DNA of 61,904 bases, from positions 1 to 61,904 of the forward strand of contig JAKRSB010000003.1 of the NCBI GenBank assembly GCA_022402525.1, in the 5' to 3' direction. The notes beneath the pieces were generated by a model. The model was not told the DNA's origin. It saw only the letters and a list, made by a program, of their open reading frames with translations, and searched no databases. The position numbers and the translations under genes were made by a program. Positions 44,598 through 52,958 of the stretch are shown one piece after another. How positions within the stretch are numbered: the first letter of the stretch is position 1; each line of letters opens with the position of its first letter. Source of the DNA: Thermosynechococcaceae cyanobacterium MS004. Its GTDB lineage: Bacteria > Cyanobacteriota > Cyanobacteriia > Thermosynechococcales > Thermosynechococcaceae.

Positions 44598-44906
44598 TTA
44601 GTTGAGATGGGGACTGCCCTCATAGAAAACACAACCCTGACAAGGCCCACCCGGATTGACAGCACAGCGCAGCAAGGGAGAATGGGCATTAAATCGACAG
44701 CTTGTATCGCCCACATAGCCTGCTGGGTCAAGCCAGTATAAATTCATCCACTGAAACGAACTCTGTTGAGATCTGCGGACGTGTCCCCCTCGACCACGGT
44801 AAAGGCGCGGATGCCTTGCCAGGTAGTGGATTCCCCAAATCGACAGCAGCATGGGGGCAAGACCTAAAGTCAGAATTCCAAGAATAGCGAGTAGGTTGAA
44901 GATCAT
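44598..44906 (-). CDS. DUF6464-type small membrane-anchored protein
   Basis: 102 residues: one N-terminal transmembrane segment (LLAILGILTLGLAPMLLSIW), a basic linker (RGRGGHVRRSQQ), then GYVGDTSCRFNAHSPLLRCA and VNPGGPCQGCVFYEG. The four cysteines (TSC, LRC, GPC, QGC) match a small cyanobacterial domain, probably metal- or disulfide-stabilised. Function unknown. It lies between gcvT and a run of tandem repeats. Confidence 0.78.
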   Translation of the reverse strand: MIFNLLAILGILTLGLAPMLLSIWGIHYLARHPRLYRGRGGHVRRSQQSSFQWMNLYWLDPAGYVGDTSCRFNAHSPLLRCAVNPGGPCQGCVFYEGSPHLN

Positions 44907-44937
44907 GAGCTATCAACGCTAACGGAAAGCCACAGTA

Positions 44938-45012
44938 TTCACAGTGCCGATATTCACAGTGCCGATATTCACAGTGCCGATGTTCACAGTACCGATATTC
45001 ACAGTATCAGTG
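44938..45012. repeat. Tandem repeat, 15 bp x 5
   Basis: Copies of TTCACAGTGCCGATA, the third and fourth with single changes and the fifth decayed. It lies in the 380-bp gap 44907-45286, which has no gene; two AAGTGTTGTTT repeats (about 45184-45205) are the only other pattern seen. Confidence 0.92.
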
Positions 45013-45286
45013 ATGAACAGAAGCGTATGAATGCATCTGCACACAGCGCAAAGCAGCCGTGGTGCTACTGTAGCAATTCTGGAAACGTCAGGCCATGTAG
45101 TCCCCTGTAACCCTTGGACGATTGCGAGAGGTCTGCAACAGGTCAGCGTGAGCTTCGCTCATTCCACCCTGTCGGCCAAGAATGTTGTTTAAGTGTTGTT
45201 TAAGTGTTCGGAATTTCTGAAAGCATTGAAGCAAAGGGACGGAAGCCAAAGGGTAGAAGAACTGGCGAACTGCTTCGGTACCGCCG

Positions 45287-46567
45287 CTATAGAAGGTTAA
45301 CGTAAGACAGGTTTTGAGACCCGAAGTGAGCGCACCAGGCCAAATTGAGTTTTTCGAGGCACCCCACTAGCCAGCGAACCGAAGAGCGTGTCTGGGACTC
45401 ATAATGCTGAAACAGAACCGAAAACCGACGGTCAAGGTAGGGCTTTGTTTTACCGCACAGCAACACAACCTTAAGCACCAACCCTACCGTGAGCGTAGAG
45501 CCTAGATTATTCAACAAGTCCATAAAAACGGAGTGAGCAGGACGCTGTTTGCTCTCAATTACCATGAAGTTCAAAACCTGATTACAAGTTCGCACCACCA
45601 AGAAATCACTCAGGGGGGCTGCTGCACTCTCTGGGTAAAGATTCTTCAAATACCCGTGAAGCTGATCGTTAAAGCGGCAACTGCCATACTTTGCCGGAAT
45701 GCTGCTCATCAGGTACTCATGAAGGGAGGTCTTAAATGCGGCGTAGGACTTGGGCTGGTAGGCTGGCGTCCAAAACTGCTGTGCCAGATCTCGGTAAGTC
45801 TCTCGGCTGTCAACCTTCGTCAAATAAGTTTTGAGCGTGAATGCAATTTCCTTTGAGCTCAGCAGCGTAGGGTTTTTAATTTCAACCTTGGAAGAGGCTG
45901 AATTTTGCATCAATGGGTTTTGCGCTAATGAATTTTGCGCCAGCAATGAATGGGTTAAGTAGCTTGAGAGATCCTGCTCAAACTTTTTTTGTGCGGTCTT
46001 TTTTGCCGTGCTGATCATTTGAAGATAGTCAGCTTCATCTTCTTGCTTTGTCATGCAGTGGGAGTAAAGATATGGATAGCGATAGAGCAGCGTGGAGAGG
46101 GGCTGTCGCTCGTCCTGATCTTTTTGAGGGTTGAGGAACTCTGCAAGCTGACGCAGCCGACCAAACAGTGGGCTACGGACATATTCCTGAACTGCAAACC
46201 GCAGACGTCCGGAGGGGCTGGGTTGCCCCACAATAATAGAAGGTCCCCGAACCTGCTTGAGCAAATCGACCAGCTGCGCCACCCTAGAGCGCTCTAGAGG
46301 ATTGATTTGCCAGCGGTTGATTAAAATAAAGCAGCACCGATTAAAAAATGGCAAAAAGCGCTGTGTTGCGCTGCCGCCCCGAAGCAGAGAATCTAGGGCC
46401 ACCCGCATTTCATACTCTGGATACGTTCCGTACTGAATAAAAAGCTGTTGAAAGCGCTCAAGAACTTGATCTGGATTTTCTGTCCGCACACAGTCCAGGA
46501 GATGCTGATAAATCGTTTGCTCTAGCAGATCGGGTGACGGGTTGCGATGGGAGTCCAAAACGTTCAC
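45287..46567 (-). CDS. Conserved cyanobacterial hypothetical protein
   Basis: 426 residues, GTG start at 46567. No signal peptide or membrane span. Almost all alpha-helical: PDQVLERFQQLFIQYGTYPE, FLPFFNRCCFILINRWQINP, SPLFGRLRQLAEFLNPQKDQ. A linker holds a small Gln/Asn repeat (LLAQNSLAQNPLMQNSAS). The helical C-terminal half contains TYLTKVDSRETYRDLAQQF, HEYLMSSIPAKYGSCRF and RTCNQVLNFMVIESKQRPAH. I have seen this layout only in cyanobacteria and know no function for it. Confidence 0.75.
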   Translation of the reverse strand: MNVLDSHRNPSPDLLEQTIYQHLLDCVRTENPDQVLERFQQLFIQYGTYPEYEMRVALDSLLRGGSATQRFLPFFNRCCFILINRWQINPLERSRVAQLVDLLKQVRGPSIIVGQPSPSGRLRFAVQEYVRSPLFGRLRQLAEFLNPQKDQDERQPLSTLLYRYPYLYSHCMTKQEDEADYLQMISTAKKTAQKKFEQDLSSYLTHSLLAQNSLAQNPLMQNSASSKVEIKNPTLLSSKEIAFTLKTYLTKVDSRETYRDLAQQFWTPAYQPKSYAAFKTSLHEYLMSSIPAKYGSCRFNDQLHGYLKNLYPESAAAPLSDFLVVRTCNQVLNFMVIESKQRPAHSVFMDLLNNLGSTLTVGLVLKVVLLCGKTKPYLDRRFSVLFQHYESQTRSSVRWLVGCLEKLNLAWCAHFGSQNLSYVNLL

Positions 46568-46977
46568 GTCAGTAAAGAGTAGGGGTTTATAAGGATGGGC
46601 TGCAATGTGAGTAAAAGAATAAGAAAAACTTTAAAAATTAAGCGGCTGGAGTTACAAAAAGCGCTAGACAGGGGGCACTATGAGTTTAGAGACGACACAT
46701 TTAGATTGAAGTTTCGACAGAGAGTGTGGATCGAGACCGTACAGTGTCAAAGGCTGAAATGTCTAGGTGATGTGGAATGACATAGGCTGTTTCTACTTTG
46801 TTTCTAATGAGACTGTCCCTTTTGAGGCTTAAGAAACATAGGCTAATAGCTGTCATTCCCTAGTGTGGACAACTTTGCATCGGTTTTTAACACTGACGGA
46901 AAAATAATCCTGATGGCATTTAGGCGAAAATGTCATGATGCTCTCTGGATGGGGATTCTGCGGTTTCTGGACGTTTT
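46568..46977. other. Intergenic region, no supported gene
   Basis: An ATG at 46595 opens a 61-codon plus-strand frame of basic composition with no ribosome-binding site or recognisable family. I do not call it. The rest has no strong hairpin. Confidence 0.45.
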
Positions 46978-47421
46978 CTAACAGGCTGGATGGGTCAGAT
47001 AGGCGATCGCCGTTTGCATCTGAGGCGGAAACCGTCGCAGAATACGACGGTGGTTTCGGTCTACCGCTACCAAGGTGACTTGTCCAGCGACAAAACAGAG
47101 GTCTGAGTCCAGCGGCGTAATATTTTGAGTCCAAAGGAAGCGTACTTTTTCAACGCGGTCGAGACGCGTTCTGACCCTGGCGCGATCGCCCAGCTTGAGC
47201 GATTGACGGTAGGACAGAGAAAGATGGATCACGGGCAAGTCGCACCCAAGGTTAACCAAGTCAGAAAACTCAACCCCAGCCGATTGGAGCGCCACTACCC
47301 GTGCTTCCTCCATCCAGGTTAAATAAGCACCATGCCACACCACGCCTGCATAATCTGTGTGGTGAGGCTGCACCGTCAGCGGATAGTCAAACCAGGCAGA
47401 TTGCGAGGCAGAAGCAGTCAT
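46978..47421 (-). CDS. Hotdog-fold acyl-CoA thioesterase (4-hydroxybenzoyl-/DHNA-CoA-type)
   Basis: 147 residues. The catalytic signature HHTDYAGVVWHGAYLTWMEE has the Asp of D-x-x-G-V-V/N-x-H, the active acid of 4-hydroxybenzoyl-CoA thioesterases. The rest (VIHLSLSYRQSLKLGDRARV) is the beta-strand 'bun' of the hotdog fold. In cyanobacteria the close homologue hydrolyses 1,4-dihydroxy-2-naphthoyl-CoA in phylloquinone synthesis. That role is likely here, but other acyl-CoAs cannot be excluded. Confidence 0.85.
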   Translation of the reverse strand: MTASASQSAWFDYPLTVQPHHTDYAGVVWHGAYLTWMEEARVVALQSAGVEFSDLVNLGCDLPVIHLSLSYRQSLKLGDRARVRTRLDRVEKVRFLWTQNITPLDSDLCFVAGQVTLVAVDRNHRRILRRFPPQMQTAIAYLTHPAC

Positions 47422-47658
47422 TGAATTTAACCGCCAGAATTAGAGCATAAAATTAGGGCATAAAAATTATGGCACAGGTGCAATTGAGGGGATTTTGCAT
47501 CCCCTCCCTAGAATCGTGAATTTACTAGAACTGTGAATTTAACTGAAATCCAGAATTGCTGAGTCACGATGCCCTTTACCCTCTCGCATTCCCGAACCCC
47601 TTTTTTCAGGTTAGTAAATTCGTGATCCCTAGCCATAAAAACGCGATCGCTCTCGTTC

Positions 47659-47715
47659 TTCAGCTTCAATGTCTTCAGTTTCAAGGTTTTCAGTTTCAAG
47701 GTTTTCAGCTTCACC
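47659..47715. repeat. Tandem repeat, 15 bp x about 4
   Basis: Copies of TTCAGTTTCAAGGTT (first TTCAGCTTCAATGTC, last partial). On the minus strand it would read as repeated LKTLK, but no gene is supported. It lies in the 379-bp gap 47422-47800, upstream of the FAD enzyme gene; nothing else recognised there. Confidence 0.9.
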
Positions 47716-47800
47716 TGTTCTAGAGCCACTTTTTTCTACAATTTTTTTTCTACAATTTTCTACAATGCAAATGCAGCTCAGCTCAGTCTAAAGAGGTTCA

Positions 47801-48886
47801 ATGGCGCACTCGAATCATCGCATCGGCATTGTGGGGGCCGGAACCTCAGGAGTCTACTTGGCCAGCCTGCTTTCTCGTCAAGGGTTTCAGGTATCTCTCT
47901 TTGAGAAATCTCCTCAGTTGCGAACCGATGGCTGCGGTATTCTTTTGGTGCAGGCAGGCATGGAAGCGCTACAGGCAGGGAGTCCAGAGGCCTGTAGCGC
48001 CATCATCGCCGCTGGTGCTCCGGTGAAGCTCTTTGAGTTTCGGAATCTACGGGGCGATGTGTTTAATGCAGAGCCTGTGAGCTACGCAGAGAAAGAGCTG
48101 CCCGGAATGCTAGTGCACCGGAAGCCAATTCTAGAGGCGCTTTTAGCTGAAGTACCGCAATCTTGTCTGCGTTTTGGTGCTGAGCTTGAATCCGTAAGCC
48201 AAACGCCAGAAAGCGTGGTAGCTCACTTTAGTAATGGGCAGCACTGGGAAGGCGATTTATTAGTGGGTGCAGACGGAATTCTCTCAAAGGTTCGGCATTT
48301 CGTTGTGCCAGGCGTCAACCTTTACTACTTGGGTGATTTAGTGTGGCGAGGGGTGGTCGCAGATTCTACCTTTTGCCCTGACGGTACGTTTCTGGTATAT
48401 GCCCGTGGGCGCGGCATTTATGCCAATTTTTTCGATATTGGGGATGACCGCACCCACTGGGGATTTTTTATTGAGAAAAATCAGCTCCCTCATGAACAGG
48501 GGATTCTAGTCCCCTCAGACACTGATATCCCGCCCCAGGAGTTGGCCAAACTTCCAGACGATGCCCGCGCCATTATTGAAGCAACGCCGCCTGAACAAAT
48601 CGTGAGCCGATATTCCTACGACATTGACCCGCTGCCGCAGCTCTATAGCGGTCGGGTTCTGCTCATTGGAGATGCCGCCCATGCCAAAAGCCCCTCCCGC
48701 GCAAGGGGAATGACCTCAGGATTTGAAGATGCCCTTGCTCTAGCACGATATCTTGGCGAAGGTGACTCGATTGCGGGTGTCTTAGCAGACTATCAAGCAG
48801 AGCGGATGCCGATTGTCCATGAATACCAGCGGACGAGTCGTGAAATTAGCCGTAAGATTGGGCGCAGCCATCGGCAGGCGGCTTAA
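47801..48886 (+). CDS. FAD-dependent monooxygenase-like protein
   Basis: 361 residues. N-terminal dinucleotide fold RIGIVGAGTSGVYLASLLSR; middle DG motif GDLLVGADGILSKVRHFV; C-terminal FAD-binding GRVLLIGDAAHAKSPSRARG with the G-D motif. This is the group A flavin monooxygenase pattern (UbiH/PHBH/styrene monooxygenase-like). The usual C-terminal extension is short, and the GDAAH-x-x-P loop has RARGMTSGFEDA. Substrate not deducible. AGAGGT ribosome-binding site. Appears monocistronic. Confidence 0.85.
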   Translation: MAHSNHRIGIVGAGTSGVYLASLLSRQGFQVSLFEKSPQLRTDGCGILLVQAGMEALQAGSPEACSAIIAAGAPVKLFEFRNLRGDVFNAEPVSYAEKELPGMLVHRKPILEALLAEVPQSCLRFGAELESVSQTPESVVAHFSNGQHWEGDLLVGADGILSKVRHFVVPGVNLYYLGDLVWRGVVADSTFCPDGTFLVYARGRGIYANFFDIGDDRTHWGFFIEKNQLPHEQGILVPSDTDIPPQELAKLPDDARAIIEATPPEQIVSRYSYDIDPLPQLYSGRVLLIGDAAHAKSPSRARGMTSGFEDALALARYLGEGDSIAGVLADYQAERMPIVHEYQRTSREISRKIGRSHRQAA

Positions 48887-48986
48887 TTGCGCTGCGCTAG
48901 GGAGGATCAAAGATAAAGCGATGATTGCTGCTAAGAAAGCTGCCGAATACAGGGTAGCCCGAACCTATAGCCCGATGGAACTTGTT

Positions 48987-49730
48987 CTAGCAGTAGGGCG
49001 TGACGTCCTCTTTGCACTCGTCTGCCAGATAGGATAGGGCGCGAAACCGTAGACCCACGAGCTGCTCATACAGCGGATTGAGCTTACACATGGGGGGAAT
49101 ATGCACCACCTTGTGGTTAAACAGTTTAATGTCTCGCTCAAAGGGGCATTGGGGCGGGATCATTTTACATAGGAAGCGCGCAATGCGAGGGTCATGCATC
49201 TCTAGACCATCCAGCCAATGCTGAACGGGGGCAAGGATATTAGTAGACTCGCCGCCGTGTTCCTGGGCGATCGCCCCTTTCTCTGAATCGAGCGCGGTGG
49301 ATTCATTCCCGTCTAGGGTCTGCCGCAGCGCATCAAGCGCCGTCGTCTCAAGACGCAGTGCGCTACAAAATGCCGTCAAAATCTGATCTTCAGCAGAAGA
49401 ATAGAGACCATCAGCTAAGGCAACCATTACGGCGGTTCGCAAAAAGTTTTCTGCTAGGGATGAGCCAGCACCCAGCCTTTCCACGAGCGCTTCCGGTGTA
49501 ATGGGGTCGTAGGCTGTCTCGTTGAGCTTGGGCGCAAGGTCTGTGGCAACAATGCTATTAATCAGCGATCGCTCTTCTTCCGAAAAATTGCCGTCTGACC
49601 AAGCTACGGTCACAAGTCCCCTTAGCCAAGCGATGATTTGCTCAGGAGACTGGGGGGCTGGCGGTATTTCGGAGGATGAGCTGCTAGGGGATTGGGGGTC
49701 TGAAAACGCGAGGTCTGAAGGGGCGTTCAC
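48987..49730 (-). CDS. TerB-like/Mo-nitrogenase C-terminal-domain protein
   Basis: About 247 residues. The GTG at 49730 is preferred because AGGAG lies 6 nt before it; the upstream GTG at 49745 would place that AGGAG inside the gene. A low-complexity Ser/Pro start leads into a TerB-like helical domain (LVTVAWSDGNFSEEERSLIN; VMVALADGLYSSAEDQIL). The C-terminus is DPRIARFLCKMIPPQCPFER and DIKLFNHKVVHIPPMCKLNP, ending in RFRALSYLADECKEDVTPYC. That block is the Mo-dependent nitrogenase C-terminal domain, which despite its name occurs in cyanobacteria with no nitrogenase. Conserved Cys residues may bind metal. Function unknown. Confidence 0.85.
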   Translation of the reverse strand: MNAPSDLAFSDPQSPSSSSSEIPPAPQSPEQIIAWLRGLVTVAWSDGNFSEEERSLINSIVATDLAPKLNETAYDPITPEALVERLGAGSSLAENFLRTAVMVALADGLYSSAEDQILTAFCSALRLETTALDALRQTLDGNESTALDSEKGAIAQEHGGESTNILAPVQHWLDGLEMHDPRIARFLCKMIPPQCPFERDIKLFNHKVVHIPPMCKLNPLYEQLVGLRFRALSYLADECKEDVTPYC

Positions 49731-49826
49731 AATCTTCTCCTGCACAAAAACATTAAAGACCAGACATCTAAAACTCTGGCGAGATCACCGTTCCTCTCTA
49801 TTTTAGGCCGTTCCTTTAGGCCAGCA

Positions 49827-50087
49827 TCATTTTTCTAGGCGCACAACGTACCACTGGAGGTAGTGGTCAGAGTCTAGATTGAAGTCGCAGCCCGTCTCCA
49901 TCAGGTGTTTGGCCTGGGCCTCTAGGGTTGAAAATCGATGGAGATCCGGCGGCAAGCTATCTGGATGCTGTGCTAAAACAGCCTTGAGTTTTTCTAATAG
50001 CTCCGCAGCACTTAGAAAATATTCTGGCTGATTTGTCTCCAGCACCACATAGGTTTCTTCAGACTGATACATGAGCGAGTCTGGCAT
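49827..50087 (-). CDS. crr7: Chlororespiratory reduction 7-like protein (NDH-1 assembly)
   Basis: 86 residues, nearly full match to the Crr7 layout: MPDSLMYQSEETYVVLETNQ, then PEYFLSAAELLEKLKAVL and SDHYLQWYVVRLEK at the end. In plants CRR7 is needed for assembly of the chloroplast NDH complex; cyanobacteria keep a homologue. Soluble and acidic. It lies 69 bp past the stop of ycf37 in the same direction. Confidence 0.85.
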   Translation of the reverse strand: MPDSLMYQSEETYVVLETNQPEYFLSAAELLEKLKAVLAQHPDSLPPDLHRFSTLEAQAKHLMETGCDFNLDSDHYLQWYVVRLEK

Positions 50088-50156
50088 GGTGGAATCAGCT
50101 CCTGACAGGGTTCATGGGAAGCGCGGAGGACTATGCCTCAAAGCTATGCCTCAAAA

Positions 50157-50684
50157 CTATGCCACAACCACACGTTTACGCAGAGAAGTTGCGCGCCGCT
50201 TGGCCGTTGCATTCTGCGGGTCGTTTTGTAAAACTTTTTCGTAGGCATCCAGCGCCTGGGACACCAGATTTTTGCGCTCGTAGGCATGGCCTAAATTATT
50301 GAGCGCGGTCACGTAGTTTTCGTCCAGCTTAAGGGCGTCTTTGTAGTGGCGAATGGCTAGGTCAAACTGCTCCTGTACAAAGCAGGCGTAGCCCATGGCG
50401 TTATAAATAGGAGCTAAGACAGGCTCTTCTTCAGTTTCGGCGGCTTTAAGCGCCTGCTGAAACTGCTGTATGGCGGGCACGGCCAGATTTTTGCTGAGGT
50501 ACAGGCTACCTAGCTCAAAGTGTTCTTGAGTGGTGCCTTTGACTTTGCTCAGCTTACTTTGCAGCCGATTCATGGCCGATTCAGTGCGCCGTGTTTTGAA
50601 AACCTGCTGAAAAATAAACCAGCCCACTCCAGCGAGCAACACCAGCAAAACGCCCAAATACCAAATTGCTAAAGAAGTATCCAT
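50157..50684 (-). CDS. ycf37: Ycf37-type TPR membrane protein
   Basis: 175 residues from the ATG at 50684 (the open frame to 50714 adds residues not seen in the family). N-terminal membrane helix (LAIWYLGVLLVLLAGVGWFI), QVFKTRRTESAMNRLQSKLS, then three TPRs (TQEHFELGSLYLSKN; APIYNAMGYACFVQEQFDLA; YVTALNNLGHAYERKNLVSQ). Ycf37 stabilises photosystem I assembly at the thylakoid in cyanobacteria and algae. The C-terminal tail RRATSLRKRVVVA is basic. Confidence 0.88.
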   Translation of the reverse strand: MDTSLAIWYLGVLLVLLAGVGWFIFQQVFKTRRTESAMNRLQSKLSKVKGTTQEHFELGSLYLSKNLAVPAIQQFQQALKAAETEEEPVLAPIYNAMGYACFVQEQFDLAIRHYKDALKLDENYVTALNNLGHAYERKNLVSQALDAYEKVLQNDPQNATAKRRATSLRKRVVVA

Positions 50685-50774
50685 AAGCCTCAAGCTTGTA
50701 TGCTGCTTTACCAAGATAAATCTTTCTTTAGCCTAGCAAACTTAAGATTTGTACCATTTGCTGAAGAGGAGTCC

Positions 50775-51545
50775 TTAGGGCAATCTCCAGCGCTGTCGCT
50801 GATTCTCTAGCCAGCCCTCGGCTTTCCAGTCTCGGAGGTGACGGTTCACCCACTGCTGAAGCGAATCGTGCTGTACGCCCTTGGGCAGTGCGATCGCCAA
50901 GGGCTGGACGGTCAAGGCGGTGGGATAGAAAAAGTATCTCGCGTTCTGCTGCGCCAAGTGAGAAAGCACTACCTGATCTCCGGCGATCGCCTGTACCTGG
51001 GCGTTGTCCAAACGCGATTGGGCTTCCCGATAGGACTTAACCCCTACGAGTGTCGCCTTAGGCAGTCTGGGCTTCAGATAGGCCAAGGTGACAGAAGGCG
51101 CTAAGACTGCAATTGTCTGCCGATAAAGTCCCTGAAGGCTGCTCCACTGCGAATGGGTGCTGAGTAGACCCGTACCGCTGCGATAGTAAGGCTCGCTAAA
51201 GCTAACCATGCGCTGTCGATTTTCCGTGAGGGTAATGCCTGCGATCGCCATATCCACTTCACCAGAGGCCACCGCTGTCAGTCGCTGTACGTTGCGGAGC
51301 GGCTTGAAGACAATTGCCTGCTCAGACTGAAACAACGCCTTGGCAAAGCGTTTGGCCAGGTCAATCTCAAAGCCCTGGAACGCTCCCGTCGTATCTCGGT
51401 AGCCCAAGGGCGGCAAATTGTCTTTTACGCCCACCACTAAATGACCGCGCTGCTGAATCTCAGCTAGGGCTGTAGCCCAAGCCGGAACCGTCGATAGCGC
51501 AATCCAAAGCGACAGGGGAAGACTCCAGAAGATGAAGGGTTTCAT
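50775..51545 (-). CDS. Amino-acid ABC transporter substrate-binding protein (family 3)
   Basis: 256 residues with a Sec signal peptide (IFWSLPLSLWIALSTVPAWA, cut near ATA). The periplasmic-binding fold family 3 motifs appear in order: RGHLVVGVKDNLPPLGYRDT, GFEIDLAKRFAKALF, GEVDMAIAGITLTENRQRMV with SFSEPYY, and AIALPKGVQHD near the end. Ligand is probably a polar or charged amino acid. No permease or ATPase gene is adjacent, so the partner is elsewhere or it acts as a sensor. Confidence 0.88.
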   Translation of the reverse strand: MKPFIFWSLPLSLWIALSTVPAWATALAEIQQRGHLVVGVKDNLPPLGYRDTTGAFQGFEIDLAKRFAKALFQSEQAIVFKPLRNVQRLTAVASGEVDMAIAGITLTENRQRMVSFSEPYYRSGTGLLSTHSQWSSLQGLYRQTIAVLAPSVTLAYLKPRLPKATLVGVKSYREAQSRLDNAQVQAIAGDQVVLSHLAQQNARYFFYPTALTVQPLAIALPKGVQHDSLQQWVNRHLRDWKAEGWLENQRQRWRLP

Positions 51546-51612
51546 GGGGGTTCACCTTGCCGATTTAGCCTTATCTTATGAGCCTTATCTTGTAAGCCTT
51601 ATCCTAATTATC

Positions 51613-51921
51613 CTAAAAGCCTTCCTGCGCCAGTAATGCCGCAAACTGATCCCAGCTCAACCCTGCCTCAATTACTTGGGGTTGGGATGGATTGTAAGGG
51701 CTCCGCAGCCGATCCACAGAAAGCACTTCCGCATCCGCTGGAATAACGGGGGTATCCGGGTCAAAGGCCGTTGGTCGCATCAACGAGCTGGAAAATCCCT
51801 TAAAAACTGTCACCTCATCCACCTCGTCTTGTCCCTGGCAATCCGTCCACTGAACTTTCACTATCAGGACTTCCTCAGGATGCTTGAGGGTATATTGCTC
51901 TAGCCGTTTTTCAAGTGCCAT
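51613..51921 (-). CDS. Conserved small cyanobacterial/plastid-type hypothetical protein
   Basis: 102 residues: LEKRLEQYTLKHPEEVLIVK, DEVDEVTVFKGFSSSLMRPT, AFDPDTPVIP, VDRLRSPYNPSQPQVIEAGL. The FKGFSSSLMRPTAFDPD block is a strongly conserved signature in cyanobacteria (perhaps the DUF7734 family; this is from memory). Soluble, function unknown. It ends just before the 3' end of the ABC binding protein gene set and lies 26 bp from the DUF3177 gene. Confidence 0.78.
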   Translation of the reverse strand: MALEKRLEQYTLKHPEEVLIVKVQWTDCQGQDEVDEVTVFKGFSSSLMRPTAFDPDTPVIPADAEVLSVDRLRSPYNPSQPQVIEAGLSWDQFAALLAQEGF

Positions 51922-51947
51922 TGGCTGTTATCTCTAGCGGTCAGTCC

Positions 51948-52538
51948 CTAGCTTTCGGTTGCAATGCGTCCTTGCTTACTGAACTTAAAGAGGACAAAGT
52001 ACGCTAGATAAAGGCCATAGAGCAGCAGCGCAATGATCGCAACAAACCCAAGTTTTTCAACCTTGGTCGAGGCGTGGAAGATGGTTTGATAGACACGAGG
52101 TGGCTCTAGCCAAGCCTGACATTCTGCGGTCGCTAAGGCTGCTTTAGAGCCAGCACACTTCAGATAGGGCACCTGCACGGCTGCTGCTGCGATGCAGTAG
52201 ATTGTGACAGCCCACCGCCAAGCGTTAAATACGAGCTTCAGTAAACCCCGTCGATCCTCAATTTCTTCGTTCAGGTCAACCCAAAACCACAGGCTGAGGG
52301 GAATGAGCAGCAAGGCTGCAAACCCTGTCACAAAGCCAACGCGGTTTTGATCCATCAGGAGATAGACCGTGATCGCAAGCAGGCTGGAGACGCGCCAATA
52401 GATCATCAGTAGGTGGGTAATGGACTTGGCTTTTTTTGCCACTGACCAAACCAGTAACCCTAGCGGTATCAGCACACAGAATAAGACGGCCAGACGAAAA
52501 TCTGTCCAGACTAGCGATCGCAACAGTTCAGGGGACAT
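51948..52538 (-). CDS. DUF3177-type membrane protein
   Basis: 196 residues with five to six hydrophobic spans (LAVLFCVLIPLGLLVWSVA; FVTGFAALLLIPLSLWFWVD; AWRWAVTIYCIAAAAVQVPY; GFVAIIALLLYGLYLAYFVL). The cytosolic loop ISTHLL-like SITHLLMIYWRVSSL and the Cys pair in KCAGSKAALATAECQAW are typical of the family. Cyanobacterial membrane protein of unknown function. AT-rich leader upstream has no gene. Confidence 0.82.
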   Translation of the reverse strand: MSPELLRSLVWTDFRLAVLFCVLIPLGLLVWSVAKKAKSITHLLMIYWRVSSLLAITVYLLMDQNRVGFVTGFAALLLIPLSLWFWVDLNEEIEDRRGLLKLVFNAWRWAVTIYCIAAAAVQVPYLKCAGSKAALATAECQAWLEPPRVYQTIFHASTKVEKLGFVAIIALLLYGLYLAYFVLFKFSKQGRIATES

Positions 52539-52619
52539 TCAAAAGAAATAGCGCTACAGCCCAAATTCTACTCCGCTTGGGCAGATCTATGTCATTTCTG
52601 GATACCAGTTCTCAATGTG

Positions 52620-52661
52620 GCCTCTAAAAATGAGAGCGGCTGACTCATGTTGGCGGCAAGA
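52620..52661 (-). pseudogene. Relic of the C-terminal end of a peroxiredoxin-like gene
   Basis: About 40 bp here match the end of the peroxiredoxin-like gene at 60889-61779 (CTCTAAAAA-T/C-GAGAGCGG then CTGACTCATGTTGGCGGCA) with only a few changes. On the minus strand this would read LAANMSQPLSFLEA. Downstream sequence does not continue the match. It is the remains of a duplicate, or an ectopic copy. The surrounding 52539-52958 has no other gene that I recognise. Confidence 0.7.
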
Positions 52662-52923
52662 CTCACGGTGGGTGCGATCGCTTTTGTACGTGATGCAGCC
52701 ATCCCCTGGAGATTGCTCTGGCGGTCTTTTCTGGAGGGGAATTCAGATGATTCGATTACAATCTGGCGTGGCTACAATCTGGTGCGGCATGGCTGGGTGG
52801 GGGCACCGCAGGATTTGGAGTTTTCCAGTGTTCACAAGTCTGGGCGCGAAGGGAAGTATGGCGTGATGCGGGGGCGGATACTTCGCTTGAATTTGAGAAT
52901 GGCCCTGAGTGATTCGTTGTAGG

Positions 52924-52953
52924 GTATGGGTTTCGTGCCTCAACCCAACCTAC
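52924..52953. repeat. Dispersed GGTTTCGTGCCTCAACCCAACC repeat
   Basis: The string GTTTCGTGCCTCAACCCAAC with its flanks is a common repeat in cyanobacterial genomes, known from memory. It forms the hairpin-like GGGTTTCGTG/CAACCC. It marks the 3' side of the zinc-ribbon gene and the end of the cassette-like region. Confidence 0.65.
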
Positions 52954-52958
52954 CATTG

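Noticed and set aside
46595..46780. 61-codon plus-strand gene
   Set aside because: No ribosome-binding site, no recognisable sequence, basic low-information composition.
47508..47729. Minus-strand LKTLK-repeat protein
   Set aside because: The frame is made by a 15-bp DNA tandem repeat; no start signal or conserved part.
52647..52922. 91-codon plus-strand frame (LVRHGWVGAPQDLEF...)
   Set aside because: Starts inside the antisense of a peroxiredoxin-like gene relic and ends at a dispersed repeat; nothing recognisable.
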